From Pseudonocardia ammonioxydans (GTDB lineage: Bacteria; Actinomycetota; Actinomycetes; Mycobacteriales; Pseudonocardiaceae): DNA of 64,000 nt. The stretch covers positions 186,001 through 250,000 of the forward strand of contig NZ_FOUY01000003.1 in NCBI RefSeq assembly GCF_900115005.1, read 5' to 3'. Shown piece by piece: positions 15,337 through 23,689 of this stretch (within the stretch, counting starts at the first letter, position 1; each line of letters starts with the position of its first letter). The notes under the pieces are model-generated. The model searched no databases. It was not told the DNA's origin and saw nothing but the letters and a program-made list of their open reading frames with translations. The position numbers and the translations under genes are program-made.

Positions 15337-17840
15337 CGGTCCGCCCCGGTGACCCGGCCGGTGTCCCCGTCGACGGTGACCACCTGGTCGTCGGTCAGCA
15401 CGCTCGTGCCGGTCACCGTGCCCATCACGGCCGGGATGCCGTACTCGCGGGCGACGATCGCGGCGTGCGAGCCGATGCCGCCGGTGTCGACCACGACCGC
15501 GCACGCGCGCTGGAACAGCGGCGTCCAGGCCGGGTTGGTGTAGGGGCAGACCAGCACGTCGCCACTGCGCAGCCGGCCGGCATCGGTGGCGTCGCGGATC
15601 ACCCGGACCGGCCCGGTGGCCCGGCCGCCACCGGCGGGGGTCCCGCCGAGCAGGGCGTCACCGTCGCCGGGGTGCCCGGATCCGAACGCCGACGGGGCGA
15701 TGAGCGGGACCCCGGCCAGCTCCGCGCGCCGTGCCGCGCGGTCCCGGACCGTGGCGCGCACCCGCTCGGCCGCGGCGGGGGAGAGCGCGGCCGGATCGTC
15801 GAGGGCCTCGAGCTCCTCCAGGCGCAGGTGCCAGACGTCCTCGACGGCCCCGAGCGCACCGGAGCCGGTCAGCCGGCGGGCCGTCTCCAGTACGGCCCGC
15901 CGGAGCACCGGTAGCACGCGGGTGCCGTGGAAGTGGGTGTCCTCGCGGAACGCGACGCCGGCCCGGGCCGCGGTCAGCAGGTCGCCGACCCACGGTCCGG
16001 ACCGGGTCAGCCGCACCAGGGGATGACCGAGCAGCCGCTCCTCGGCCCGGGTCCCGGGTGACCGTGCCGGCGGGGGCTCGTCGAGGAGCATCCGGACCAT
16101 CCCCAGCACGACCTGCGGGGCCTCACCCCAGGTGGGCGCGGACAGCAGCAGGGCACTCGCGGTCTCGCGGTGCCCGTACTCGTCGAGGAACGCCGCGAGG
16201 GCGGTGCGGAACGCCGCGAACGCCGGGTCGCACTCGATCCGCTCGCCGAGCGCGGACGGCTCCGTCTCGACGGCCGCGCGCAGCGCCGGATCGGCACGCA
16301 CCAGCCCGGCCAGGTCGGCGAGCGCCCGGTTGGCGTCCTCGGTGCGGGTGCGGGTACCGACGGTCCCGGTCCCGTCCCGCCGGCCCAGCAGCGTGCGCAG
16401 GACGCTCAGCGCCGCCAGGTCGACACCGGAGCGGGGCAGGTAGTCCACCCGCAGGTCGGTGACGAGGTCCGCGGTCGCGAGCGCGCGCCGGGGGATCTCA
16501 CGCAGCTCGGCCCAGCCGAGCGCGCGCGGGTCCACCGCTCCGAGTTCACGGATCTCCCGTTCGAAGCGTTCGAACCGCGGGTCGCGGGTCCATTCCCGCG
16601 GCCGGAACCGCCGGATCCGGGGCAGGTTGCGGGCCGGCGCGGTGAGGAGCCGGCGGGTGGGCCGCGGCCGTGGTGGGACGAGCCGGTCGACCACCCCGTC
16701 CACCTCGGGCAGGATCTCGGCGAAGTCGATCCGCAGCCCGGGGATCTCGGCCAGCATCCGCTGCACCATCCGGCCGATCCCCGGACGGATCCAGCCGCTG
16801 ACGTCCATCGGGTACGGCCGGCTCGGCAGCATCTCGAGGAACTGTGGCCCGGCGAAGCGCTGGAACCGCGACAACGGCTGCGGCGGCGGGGGGAGTGCGG
16901 TCATCGGGCGGGCCTGCACGAGCCAGGGGCGCCCGTCGGCCCAGGCCCACTCGACGTCCTGCGGGCGGCCGAAGTGTGCGGCGGCCGCCCGGCCGAGCCG
17001 GGCCAGCTCGGCGAGTGTCGCGTCGGGGAGCTCCTCGGAGGCCGGGCCGGTGTTCCCGGGCGCCGTGCCGGGCCGGTGCTCGACGCCGCCACCGGCGACA
17101 CCGCGCACCACGACCTCCTGCCGTCCGCGCCGCCGCTCGCGCACGCGCCCGGTGCCGTCGAGCACGTAGTGGTCCGGTGTGACCAGCCCGGACACCACGG
17201 CCTCGCCGAGCCCGCGACCGGCGTCGATCACCACGCTGTCCCGGTCGCCGCTGACCGGGTCGGCGGTGAACAGCACGCCCGCGAACGCGGCCGGCACCAT
17301 CCGCTGCACCACCACCGCGATGCCGACCCCGGCCGGGTCGACGTCGCGCGCCGCCCGGTAGGCGATCGCCCGCTCGGTCCACAGCGAGCCCCAGCAGCGG
17401 CGGACGGCGTCGAGCAGCGACTCGGGACCGAGCACGTTGAGGAAGGTGTCCTGCTGACCGGCGAAGGCGGCACCGGGCAGGTCCTCGGCGGTGGCGCTGG
17501 AGCGCACGGCCACGGGACCGGCGCCGAGGCCGGTGTAGGCGTCGAGGATCGCCGTGCGCAGCTCGCCGGGGATCTCCACGGCGGCGAACGCGGCCCGCAG
17601 CGCGGCACCGGCGTCCTGGTCCGCTCCGGCGAGGTCCGGGCCGAGACCGGCGGCCTCGACGACCGCGGCGTAGGCGTCGGTCGTGACGACCACGCCCTCG
17701 GGTACGGGCAGACCGGCGCGGACCAGCTCACCGAGGTTGGCTCCCTTGCCGCCGGCGACCGCGAGGTCGTCGCGGCCGAGCGCGGTGAGCGGGAGGACGT
17801 GTCCGGTGGCGGCAGGTGGCCGGGTGGGGGCGTGCGTCAT
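15333..17840 (-). CDS. PEP/pyruvate-binding phosphotransferase, rifampin phosphotransferase-like
   Basis: 835 residues. Residues 1-320 are the ATP-grasp domain of PEP synthase relatives: GGKGANLGELVRAGLPVPEG, VRSSATAEDLPGAAFAGQQD, WVQAR-type end. A long helical middle domain follows (about 325-740). The phosphohistidine domain is at the extreme C-terminus, with VVDTGGIGSHAAIVAREYG carrying the swivelling His. PEP synthase has a further PEP-binding barrel after the His domain; here it is missing. The order ATP domain, helical domain, His domain is that of rifampin phosphotransferase. The substrate could be a rifamycin or another molecule. A TetR gene is coupled downstream. Confidence 0.75.
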   Translation of the reverse strand: MTHAPTRPPAATGHVLPLTALGRDDLAVAGGKGANLGELVRAGLPVPEGVVVTTDAYAAVVEAAGLGPDLAGADQDAGAALRAAFAAVEIPGELRTAILDAYTGLGAGPVAVRSSATAEDLPGAAFAGQQDTFLNVLGPESLLDAVRRCWGSLWTERAIAYRAARDVDPAGVGIAVVVQRMVPAAFAGVLFTADPVSGDRDSVVIDAGRGLGEAVVSGLVTPDHYVLDGTGRVRERRRGRQEVVVRGVAGGGVEHRPGTAPGNTGPASEELPDATLAELARLGRAAAAHFGRPQDVEWAWADGRPWLVQARPMTALPPPPQPLSRFQRFAGPQFLEMLPSRPYPMDVSGWIRPGIGRMVQRMLAEIPGLRIDFAEILPEVDGVVDRLVPPRPRPTRRLLTAPARNLPRIRRFRPREWTRDPRFERFEREIRELGAVDPRALGWAELREIPRRALATADLVTDLRVDYLPRSGVDLAALSVLRTLLGRRDGTGTVGTRTRTEDANRALADLAGLVRADPALRAAVETEPSALGERIECDPAFAAFRTALAAFLDEYGHRETASALLLSAPTWGEAPQVVLGMVRMLLDEPPPARSPGTRAEERLLGHPLVRLTRSGPWVGDLLTAARAGVAFREDTHFHGTRVLPVLRRAVLETARRLTGSGALGAVEDVWHLRLEELEALDDPAALSPAAAERVRATVRDRAARRAELAGVPLIAPSAFGSGHPGDGDALLGGTPAGGGRATGPVRVIRDATDAGRLRSGDVLVCPYTNPAWTPLFQRACAVVVDTGGIGSHAAIVAREYGIPAVMGTVTGTSVLTDDQVVTVDGDTGRVTGADR

Positions 17841-17862
17841 GCTGCCCTTCGTCTTCGCTCGT

Positions 17863-17881
17863 AGTGAACGAACCGTTCACT
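17863..17881. promoter_or_regulatory. 19-bp palindromic operator, probably for the TetR regulator
   Basis: AGTGAACG-AAC-CGTTCACT, perfect 8-bp arms, lies 23 bp before the start codon of the phosphotransferase-like gene. A second half site AACGTTCACT occurs about 30 bp further upstream. On the minus strand TTGCGT and TACCGT, 17 bp apart, could be -35 and -10, putting the palindrome over the start of transcription. Confidence 0.6.
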
Positions 17882-17983
17882 GGTGACGGTACGACCCGTC
17901 GATACGGAACGCAACGTTCACTCGCGCCCGACAGGGAGGGGGGTCGGCGGCACGCTCCGCCGCTCATATTGTCATAACGTGCA

Positions 17984-18373
17984 TTATCGGCTTACCGGAG
18001 ACAGGAGCCTCCGCGCACGATGCAACGTCGCAGAGCCGCGAAAAACGCCCCGAGGGGCACCCTGGAGGCACATGGCGCCACGAGGGTGCCCCTCGGGACA
18101 GCGTCGGGCTCGGTGCAGGGCGCGAACTCGCCGTGCGCGGGACCCACCGGGCGCGGACTCCGGGCGGGCCGGCGCGGCCGCACCGGCCCGCTGCAGCAAC
18201 GTCTCCAGGTACGAACGCTGCGGCCCGGTGATCGGCTCGCCGCCGGCCCTCCGGTGCTCGCGGGTCGTCCCGGGCACGCCGGGACCAGCAGCGTCAGGTA
18301 CGGGGTCGACGGCGCCGTCGACCCTCCACCGCCGCACCCCCGCACCCGCCCCTCGGAACGCGGAAACTGTCAT
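17984..18373 (-). pseudogene. DUF3072-like remnant
   Basis: The open frame from ATG 18373 contains GEPITGPQRSYLETLLQRAG at 18182-18241, close to the core of actinobacterial DUF3072 proteins (typically GDEPMTGAQxSYLxTL near the middle of a 60-80-residue chain). What normally precedes it (DPEDWVT) is not visible. What follows is low-complexity sequence containing a copy of the 47-bp palindromic repeat. It looks like a gene whose 3' half was replaced or degraded. Low confidence; it may still be expressed. Confidence 0.35.
18049..18097. repeat. 47-bp-class palindromic repeat, copy A
   Basis: Arms CCCGAGGGGCACCCT and its exact complement (15 bp each) flank 19 bp that include GGCGCCACG. Same family as the copies at 28626, 29521, 29627 and 29745. 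Confidence 0.75.
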
Positions 18374-18404
18374 AATTCCGCGCACCGGAGGCGTCCGGGC
18401 GGGT

Positions 18405-18890
18405 TCAGCCCGCCGTCGGCGGCTGGTCGACGAGCTGGGCCAGGTACAGCTGCTCGCCGAGGGTGTCCATCAGCTCGAGGTTGGTCTCGATGTAGTCGAT
18501 GTGGTGCTCCTCGTCGGCGAGGATCTTCTCGAACAGGTTCGCCGAGGTGATGTCGCCCTTCTCGCGGCACATCGCGATCCCGGGCCGCAGACGCTCCACC
18601 ACGCCCTGCTCGATCGCCAGGTCGGCCTGGAGCTGCTCACGCACGGTCTGCCCCACGTTGATCGTGAACAGCCGCTGGTAGTTCGGCAGGCCTTCCAGGA
18701 ACAGGATCCGGTCGGTGAGTTCCTCGGCGTGCCGCATCTCGTCGATCGACTCGCTGCGGGTGTAGGCCGCGAGCTTCGTGAGCCCCCAGTTCTGCTGCAG
18801 CTTGGCGTGCAGGAAGTACTGGTTGATGGCCGTGAGCTCGCTGGTCAGCTGCTCGTTCAGCAGGCTGATGATCTCGTCGTCGCCGCGCAT
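18405..18890 (-). CDS. bfr: Bacterioferritin
   Basis: 161 residues, a four-helix ferritin subunit. The ferroxidase ligands are visible in SELTAINQYFLHA, SIDEMRHAEELTDRILFLEG and ADEEHHIDYIET. The Met of DEMRHA matches the axial haem ligand of bacterioferritins. It stores iron in 24-mers. Gene order bfd then bfr on the same strand with a 125-bp gap suggests joint regulation by iron through the box at 19278. Confidence 0.96.
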   Translation of the reverse strand: MRGDDEIISLLNEQLTSELTAINQYFLHAKLQQNWGLTKLAAYTRSESIDEMRHAEELTDRILFLEGLPNYQRLFTINVGQTVREQLQADLAIEQGVVERLRPGIAMCREKGDITSANLFEKILADEEHHIDYIETNLELMDTLGEQLYLAQLVDQPPTAG

Positions 18891-19015
18891 GGCTGATCCG
18901 ATCCGTCGGTCCGGTGCTGTCGGACGACGAATGTAAGCCAGCACACAGCGGCGCCGACGATCAGGACCGACTCACCGTCGTACAGGCTCACCTGCACAGA
19001 GGCGAGGTCGCGCGC

Positions 19016-19213
19016 TCATCCGGCGGCGGGCAGCTCGCCGATCCGCTCACCGGCGGAGTGCGTCATCAGGATCGTCTCGAGCCGATGGTGGCAGCTCCCG
19101 CAGCCGGTACCGGCACCGCAGGCGTCACCGATCGTGTCCACGCAGCGCGCGCCGCCACGGATGCTGTCACGAACCTCGGTCTCGGTGACCGCAGCACAGA
19201 TGCACGCGAACAC
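19016..19213 (-). CDS. bfd: Bacterioferritin-associated ferredoxin ([2Fe-2S])
   Basis: 65 residues. Cys pairs CIC at residues 4-6 and CGSC near 38-41 bind the [2Fe-2S] cluster, the BFD-domain pattern. It reduces the iron core of bacterioferritin to release Fe2+. GTG 19213 has AAGGGGA upstream. The gene lies upstream of bfr on the same strand, 65 bp from an IdeR/DtxR-like box. Confidence 0.9.
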   Translation of the reverse strand: MFACICAAVTETEVRDSIRGGARCVDTIGDACGAGTGCGSCHHRLETILMTHSAGERIGELPAAG

Positions 19214-19277
19214 GGTGTCCCCTTGTGTCAGTGTCCCTTGCTTCAAAACCCCTCATCTCAGGAGCCCCTTGCTTCGG

Positions 19278-19295
19278 GATAGGCAACCCTATCCT
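19278..19295. promoter_or_regulatory. IdeR/DtxR-like iron box
   Basis: GGATAGG-CAAC-CCTATCC, perfect 7-bp arms, resembles the central part of the IdeR consensus (TTAGGTTAGGCTAACCTAA). It lies between bfd (leftward) and the LigD-like gene (rightward), so it could act on either. The decamer CCCTTGCTTC is repeated near 19230 and 19268. Confidence 0.55.
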
Positions 19296-19332
19296 GACAT
19301 TGCGACGGCGGGCCCCACAAGACCCGGCTCGT

Positions 19333-19338
19333 TACGCT
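19333..19338 (+). promoter_or_regulatory. -10 hexamer of a leaderless promoter (LigD-like gene)
   Basis: TACGCT followed by 6 nt and the GTG at 19345; no ribosome-binding site. Confidence 0.45.
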
Positions 19339-19344
19339 GGCCCC

Positions 19345-21321
19345 GTGCCGCTGGAGGAGTACCGCCGCAAGCGCGACCCCCGGCGCACGCCGGAGCCGGT
19401 GCCCGAGGACGTCCCGCAGACCGCCGGCGACGACCGGTTCGTCGTGCAGGAGCACCACGCCACGGCGCTGCACTGGGACCTGCGCCTGGAGCGCGGCGGA
19501 GTGCTGGCCTCGTGGGCCGTGCCGAAGGGGCTGCCCGAGGACGCCGAGACCGTGCGGATGGCCGTGCGCACCGAGGACCATCCGCTGGAGTATCTGGACT
19601 TCCACGGCGAGATCCCGCGGGGCGAGTACGGCGGCGGCCGGATGACGGTCTGGGACTCGGGGCACTACGAGACCGAGAAGTGGAACGACCGCGAGGTCGC
19701 GTTCGTGCTGCACGGCACCCGCGCCCGCGGGCGGTTCGTCCTCCTGCACCGCCCGGGCGAGCGGCAGGACCGCTGGCTGCTGCGCCGCACCCGCGAACAG
19801 CCTGGCTCCGCGGCGCCGGGCGGGGCACCGCTCCCCCGTGCCGTCTCCCTCGCCGTCCCCACGCCGGCGGACCGGCTCCCGTCCGGGCACGGCTGGCAGG
19901 TACGCCCGGTCTTCGGCGGGCAGCGGGTGCTCGTGCGCAGCGACGGCGGCCGGCTCACCCTGCACCCGGCCGACGGCGGCGTCCCCGGTGCGGCGGTCCC
20001 GGCCCCCGCTCCCCTGCGCGACCTCGGCCCCGCGCTCGGCGCCGGCGGGCACCTGCTCGACGCCGAGCTGACCGACGCCGGGGAGCTGTGGGTCGCCGAC
20101 GTGCTGCACACCGGCGGTCGCGACGTCCGGCCGCTCGCGCTCGCCGACCGGCGCGCGGTCCTGGAGGCACTCCCCCTCGACGGGCCGCACCGCCGCGTCG
20201 TCCCGCTCTACCCGAACTCCGGGGGCCCGCTGCTCGACGCCGTGCGCGGGCAGGGGCTGCCGGGGGTCGTGGCGGTGCGGGAGGGGTCGGCCTACCCGGA
20301 ACCGGGTGGCCCGTCGGACGACTGGGTGGAGGTACGGGTGGACGACACGACGCCGGCGCCCCGGCGGAGCGCCCGGAGACCGGAGCGCCCGGGCGGGGCG
20401 GCACCGCGGACCGGTCACGGCCGCGCGTCGCTGTCCAACCCGGACAAGGTGCTCTACCCGGCGACCGGGACGACGAAGGCCGACGTGCTCGCCCACTACC
20501 TGGCCGTCGCCGAGGTGATGCTGCCGCACGTCGACGGCCGCCCCGCCACGCTCAAGCGCTGGCCGGACGGGGTGGAGAAGTCCTCGTTCTTCGAGAAGAA
20601 CGTGTCCGGGCACGCGCCGCCGTGGCTGCGCACCGCCCGGGTCGGGACGCCCGGTGGCCGGTCCGAGTCCGCCGACTTCGCGGTGATCACCGACGCCGAG
20701 GGGCTGGCCTGGGCGGCGAACCTGGCGGCGCTGGAGCTGCACGTACCGCAGTGGCGCCTGGGTCCGCGGGACGGCCGGCACCCGCCGGACCGGGTCGTGT
20801 TCGACCTCGACCCCGGGGAGGGCACGACCGTCGTCGACTGCTGCCGGGTCGCGGAGCGGCTGCGCGCCCTGCTCGACGAGCACGGGCTGGCGGTGTACCC
20901 GTCGACCTCCGGCGGGAAGGGCATGCAGCTCTACCTGCCGGTGCGGGTCACCGAGCCGGAGCGCACCGCCGAGTTCGCCCGTGAGGTCGCCGAGCGGCTC
21001 GCGGCCGAGCACCCGCGGGAGACGATCGCGGTGATGACCCGGGCCCGGCGGCGCGGGAAGGTGTTCGTCGACTGGAGCCAGAACAACACCGCGAAGACGA
21101 CGATCGCGTCGTACTCGCTGCGCGGGCGGGAGCGCCCGACCGTCGCCACGCCGCTCACCTGGGACGAGGTGCACGCCTGCCGCGAGCCCGAGGATCTGGT
21201 GTTCACCTGCGACGATCTGCCCGCGCGGCTCGAGGAGCACGGCGATCTGCTGCGCCCCCTGCTCGACACCGAGGGTTTCCGGTTGCCGCGTGGTGGCGCG
21301 ATCTTCGAGGTGCCAGGCTGA
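19345..21321 (+). CDS. LigD-like DNA repair protein: 3'-phosphoesterase, degenerate ligase, polymerase domains
   Basis: 658 residues. Residues about 25-150 are the phosphoesterase domain (FVVQEHHATALHWDLRLE, FHGEIPRGEYGGG). Residues about 175-330 align with an ATP-dependent ligase domain but motif I (ExKxDGxR) reads VRPVFGGQR, and motif V (EGVVxK) reads PGVVAVREG, so the adenylated Lys is gone. Residues about 365-658 are the primase-polymerase domain (LSNPDKVLYP, FFEKN, VFDLDPGEG with the DxD metal site, TSGGKGMQLYLP). It probably processes ends and extends in NHEJ without ligating. The order matches Pseudomonas LigD. Start by leaderless spacing. Confidence 0.85.
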   Translation: MPLEEYRRKRDPRRTPEPVPEDVPQTAGDDRFVVQEHHATALHWDLRLERGGVLASWAVPKGLPEDAETVRMAVRTEDHPLEYLDFHGEIPRGEYGGGRMTVWDSGHYETEKWNDREVAFVLHGTRARGRFVLLHRPGERQDRWLLRRTREQPGSAAPGGAPLPRAVSLAVPTPADRLPSGHGWQVRPVFGGQRVLVRSDGGRLTLHPADGGVPGAAVPAPAPLRDLGPALGAGGHLLDAELTDAGELWVADVLHTGGRDVRPLALADRRAVLEALPLDGPHRRVVPLYPNSGGPLLDAVRGQGLPGVVAVREGSAYPEPGGPSDDWVEVRVDDTTPAPRRSARRPERPGGAAPRTGHGRASLSNPDKVLYPATGTTKADVLAHYLAVAEVMLPHVDGRPATLKRWPDGVEKSSFFEKNVSGHAPPWLRTARVGTPGGRSESADFAVITDAEGLAWAANLAALELHVPQWRLGPRDGRHPPDRVVFDLDPGEGTTVVDCCRVAERLRALLDEHGLAVYPSTSGGKGMQLYLPVRVTEPERTAEFAREVAERLAAEHPRETIAVMTRARRRGKVFVDWSQNNTAKTTIASYSLRGRERPTVATPLTWDEVHACREPEDLVFTCDDLPARLEEHGDLLRPLLDTEGFRLPRGGAIFEVPG

Positions 21322-21326
21322 CCGGT

Positions 21327-22100
21327 GTGCCGCACCCCTACCTCGACGGCCCGTACCCGCGCGCCTACGCCCACCGCGGCTGGCACGTCGGCGAGCTCGA
21401 CGGCTGCGAGAACACGCTCGCCGCGTTCGTCGCCGCCGCCGACCACGGCCTGCGCTACGTCGAGCTGGACGTGCACGCCAGCGCCGACGGCGTCCCGTTC
21501 GTGCACCACGACCCGACCCTGGAGCGCACGACCGACCGGACCGGGCGCATCGACGCGTTGCCTGCGGCCGAGCTGGACGCGGTGCGGGTGCGCGGCCGGG
21601 AGCCGCTGCCGCGGCTGACCGACGTGCTGGCCGCCGTCCCCGGTGTGCGGATCACGATCGAGCTGAAGTCCGACGCCGTGGTCGCCCCCACGCTCGCCGC
21701 GGTCGACGCCGCCGGCGCCTGGGACCGGGTGTGCCTGGGCGCGTTCCACGACCGCCGGCTCGTCACGGCCCGGCTGGCGGCCGGGCCCAAGCTCTGCACC
21801 TCGATGGGGCAGCACGCGGTGACCGCGTTGCGGGCCCGCGCGTGGGGCGCCCCGCAGCGGCTGCTGCCCCGGCTCAGCGGCGAGCTCGCGCAGGTCCCGC
21901 CCGCGTTCGGGCGGATCCCGGTGGCCTCGGACCGGCGGTTCGTGCGCGCCGCGCACGCCTCGGGCCGGGAGGTGCACGTCTGGACCGTCGACGAGCCGGT
22001 GCAGATGCACCGGCTGCTCGACCACGGTGCCGACGGGCTGCTCTCGGACCGGCCCGACCGCCTGCTGCAGGTGATCGGCGAGCGGGCCGGATCTGCGTGA
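21327..22100 (+). CDS. Glycerophosphodiester phosphodiesterase
   Basis: 257 residues. GDPD signature: AYAHRGW with the catalytic His, CENTLAAFVAA, YVELDVHASADGVPFVHHDP, then TIELK and the C-terminal HVWTVDEPVQMHRLLDHGADGLLSDRPD. It hydrolyses glycerophosphodiesters to glycerol-3-phosphate and an alcohol. No signal peptide, so cytoplasmic. Starts at GTG 21327, only 5 bp after the LigD-like gene, so the two are co-transcribed. Confidence 0.93.
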   Translation: MPHPYLDGPYPRAYAHRGWHVGELDGCENTLAAFVAAADHGLRYVELDVHASADGVPFVHHDPTLERTTDRTGRIDALPAAELDAVRVRGREPLPRLTDVLAAVPGVRITIELKSDAVVAPTLAAVDAAGAWDRVCLGAFHDRRLVTARLAAGPKLCTSMGQHAVTALRARAWGAPQRLLPRLSGELAQVPPAFGRIPVASDRRFVRAAHASGREVHVWTVDEPVQMHRLLDHGADGLLSDRPDRLLQVIGERAGSA

Positions 22101-22131
22101 TCACACCGAGGCCGCGACCGGGGCCCGCCGA

Positions 22132-22137
22132 TACGCT
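22132..22137 (+). promoter_or_regulatory. -10 hexamer of a leaderless promoter (MFS gene)
   Basis: TACGCT, then 6 nt, then the GTG at 22144; identical hexamer and spacing to the LigD-like gene. Confidence 0.45.
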
Positions 22138-22143
22138 CGCCCG

Positions 22144-23469
22144 GTGACCGCAGCAGTGCTCCCCGAGGCCGGGCCGCGCCGATCCCGCGTGTGGGCGTGG
22201 GGCCTGTGGGACTGGGGGTCGTCGGGCTTCCAGCACGTCGCCCTGACGTTCGTGTTCTCGGTGTACCTGACCGACGCGGTAGGCGCGGACCTGCCCGGCG
22301 AGGTATCGGCGAACAGCTGGCTGGCCTGGTCCACCGCGGCCGCCGGGCTGCTGATCGCGGTGATGGCGCCGGTGCTCGGGCAGAGCGCGGACCGCAAGGG
22401 GCGACGGCTGCGGGCCACCGGCGTCTGGACCGCACTGGTCGTGCTGTGCATGATCGGGATGTTCTGGGTCCGCGACGACTGGACCTACCTCTGGGCGGGC
22501 CTGCTCCTGCTGGGCCTCGCATCGATCTTCATCGAGCTGGCCGCCGTGTCCTACTACGCCCTGATGGCCCAGGTCGCGACGCCGTCGACGGTGGGGCGGG
22601 TGTCCGGGTTCGGCTGGGCGCTGGGCTACATCGGCGGGATCATCCTGCTGCTCGGGGTCTACGTGGCCTTCCTGTCCGGCGACGGCGGCCTGGCCGGGGT
22701 GTCCACCGCGGACGGCTTCGACGTGCGGATCGCGGTGCTGGTCGCGGCGATCTGGTTCGCGGTGTTCGCCACGCCGATGTTCCTCGTGCTCCCCGAGACC
22801 GCCCCGCCCGCGCCCGGGGCGCCGCGCCTGGGGGTCGCCGGCTCGTACCGGAAGCTGCTCACCGACCTGCGCGCGCTGTACCGCGCGAGCCCGCACACGG
22901 TGTTCTTCCTCGGCGCGAGCGCGCTCTACCGGGACGGGCTCAATGCGATCTTCGCGTTCGGCGGGGTGCTCGCCGTGACCGTCTACGGCCTCGACCCCGG
23001 CCAGGTGCTCGTCTTCGGTGCCGCCATCAACGTCGTCGCCGCGCTCGGCGCCCTCGCCGGGGGTCGCCTCGACGACCGGTTCGGGCCCAAGGCGGTCGTC
23101 CTCGGGTCGCTGGTGGGGCTCGTGGTCGTCGGGATCGTGCTGCTGCTGGTGTCCGGGCCGACGATGTTCTGGGTCTTCGGCCTGGTCCTCGGCGTGTTCG
23201 TCGGCCCGGCGCAGGCGTCATCGCGGTCGTACCTGCTGCGGGTGTGCCCGGACGGGCAGGAGGGCCAGCTGTTCGGGCTCTACGCCACCACCGGGCGGGC
23301 CGTCTCGTTCCTCGCCCCGGCGCTGATCGGGCTGTTCACCTACCTGTTCGGATCGGACCGCGCGGGCACCGTCGGCATCGTCGTCGTCCTGGTGTTGGGC
23401 CTGGTCGCGCTGCTGCCGGTGCGCTCCCCGGACCGGGGTGTGAACACTCGGCGACCTGAGGGTGATTAG
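22144..23469 (+). CDS. MFS transporter, UMF1/Atg22-like
   Basis: 441 residues with about 12 TM helices. The first helix begins WAWGLWDWGSSGFQHV, the W-DW-x-S-x-F signature of the UMF1 family. The intracellular loop LGQSADRKGRRLRATG has the MFS motif A, and GGRLDDRFGPKAVVLG repeats it in the second half. The RSYLLRVCP segment and GLYATTGRAVSFLAPAL are further family features. Members are probably amino acid or small-molecule exporters; the substrate is unknown here. Confidence 0.88.
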   Translation: MTAAVLPEAGPRRSRVWAWGLWDWGSSGFQHVALTFVFSVYLTDAVGADLPGEVSANSWLAWSTAAAGLLIAVMAPVLGQSADRKGRRLRATGVWTALVVLCMIGMFWVRDDWTYLWAGLLLLGLASIFIELAAVSYYALMAQVATPSTVGRVSGFGWALGYIGGIILLLGVYVAFLSGDGGLAGVSTADGFDVRIAVLVAAIWFAVFATPMFLVLPETAPPAPGAPRLGVAGSYRKLLTDLRALYRASPHTVFFLGASALYRDGLNAIFAFGGVLAVTVYGLDPGQVLVFGAAINVVAALGALAGGRLDDRFGPKAVVLGSLVGLVVVGIVLLLVSGPTMFWVFGLVLGVFVGPAQASSRSYLLRVCPDGQEGQLFGLYATTGRAVSFLAPALIGLFTYLFGSDRAGTVGIVVVLVLGLVALLPVRSPDRGVNTRRPEGD

Positions 23470-23593
23470 CGTCACACATGGCTGACACGTCACATCAGCG
23501 TGTGTAACGGGCCGGAGTAGGGAACACTGGCGCATCGGGCGCAGAGCGGGTTACCGCCGGGTAAGAACCGGGGAAACTCACTGCCCCGCCGCC

Positions 23594-23618
23594 GGAATTC
23601 CGTGACGCCACGAACGTT
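23594..23618 (+). promoter_or_regulatory. Candidate SigR/SigH-type promoter for rbpA
   Basis: GGAAT at 23594-23598 and GTT at 23616-23618 match the -35 and -10 elements of the thiol-stress sigma factor SigR/SigH, which is known to drive rbpA in Streptomyces. The spacer is 17 bp, one short of the usual 18. Confidence 0.4.
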
Positions 23619-23689
23619 ACACCCGGTGGCGGCGACATGACCGTCGAGGTGCCGCCGCCTCGACAGAGCAGCAAGGAGGGTGACGACGC

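Larger units (their letters stand above)
17882..18404. other. Gene-poor region with a decayed small gene and a palindromic repeat
   Basis: About 520 bp. It holds promoter DNA for the phosphotransferase-like gene at the left, an AT-richer patch near 17960-17990 (TATTGTCATAACG), a short open frame with a DUF3072-like core, and one copy of the 47-bp palindromic repeat. The octamer TGTCATAA occurs at both 17970 and 18368, flanking the stretch. Confidence 0.5.

Noticed and set aside
17841..18000. Rifamycin-associated element upstream of the phosphotransferase-like gene
   Set aside because: No GGGGCTTGCGGCAAGCCCC-like palindrome is present; only the AGTGAACG palindrome was found.
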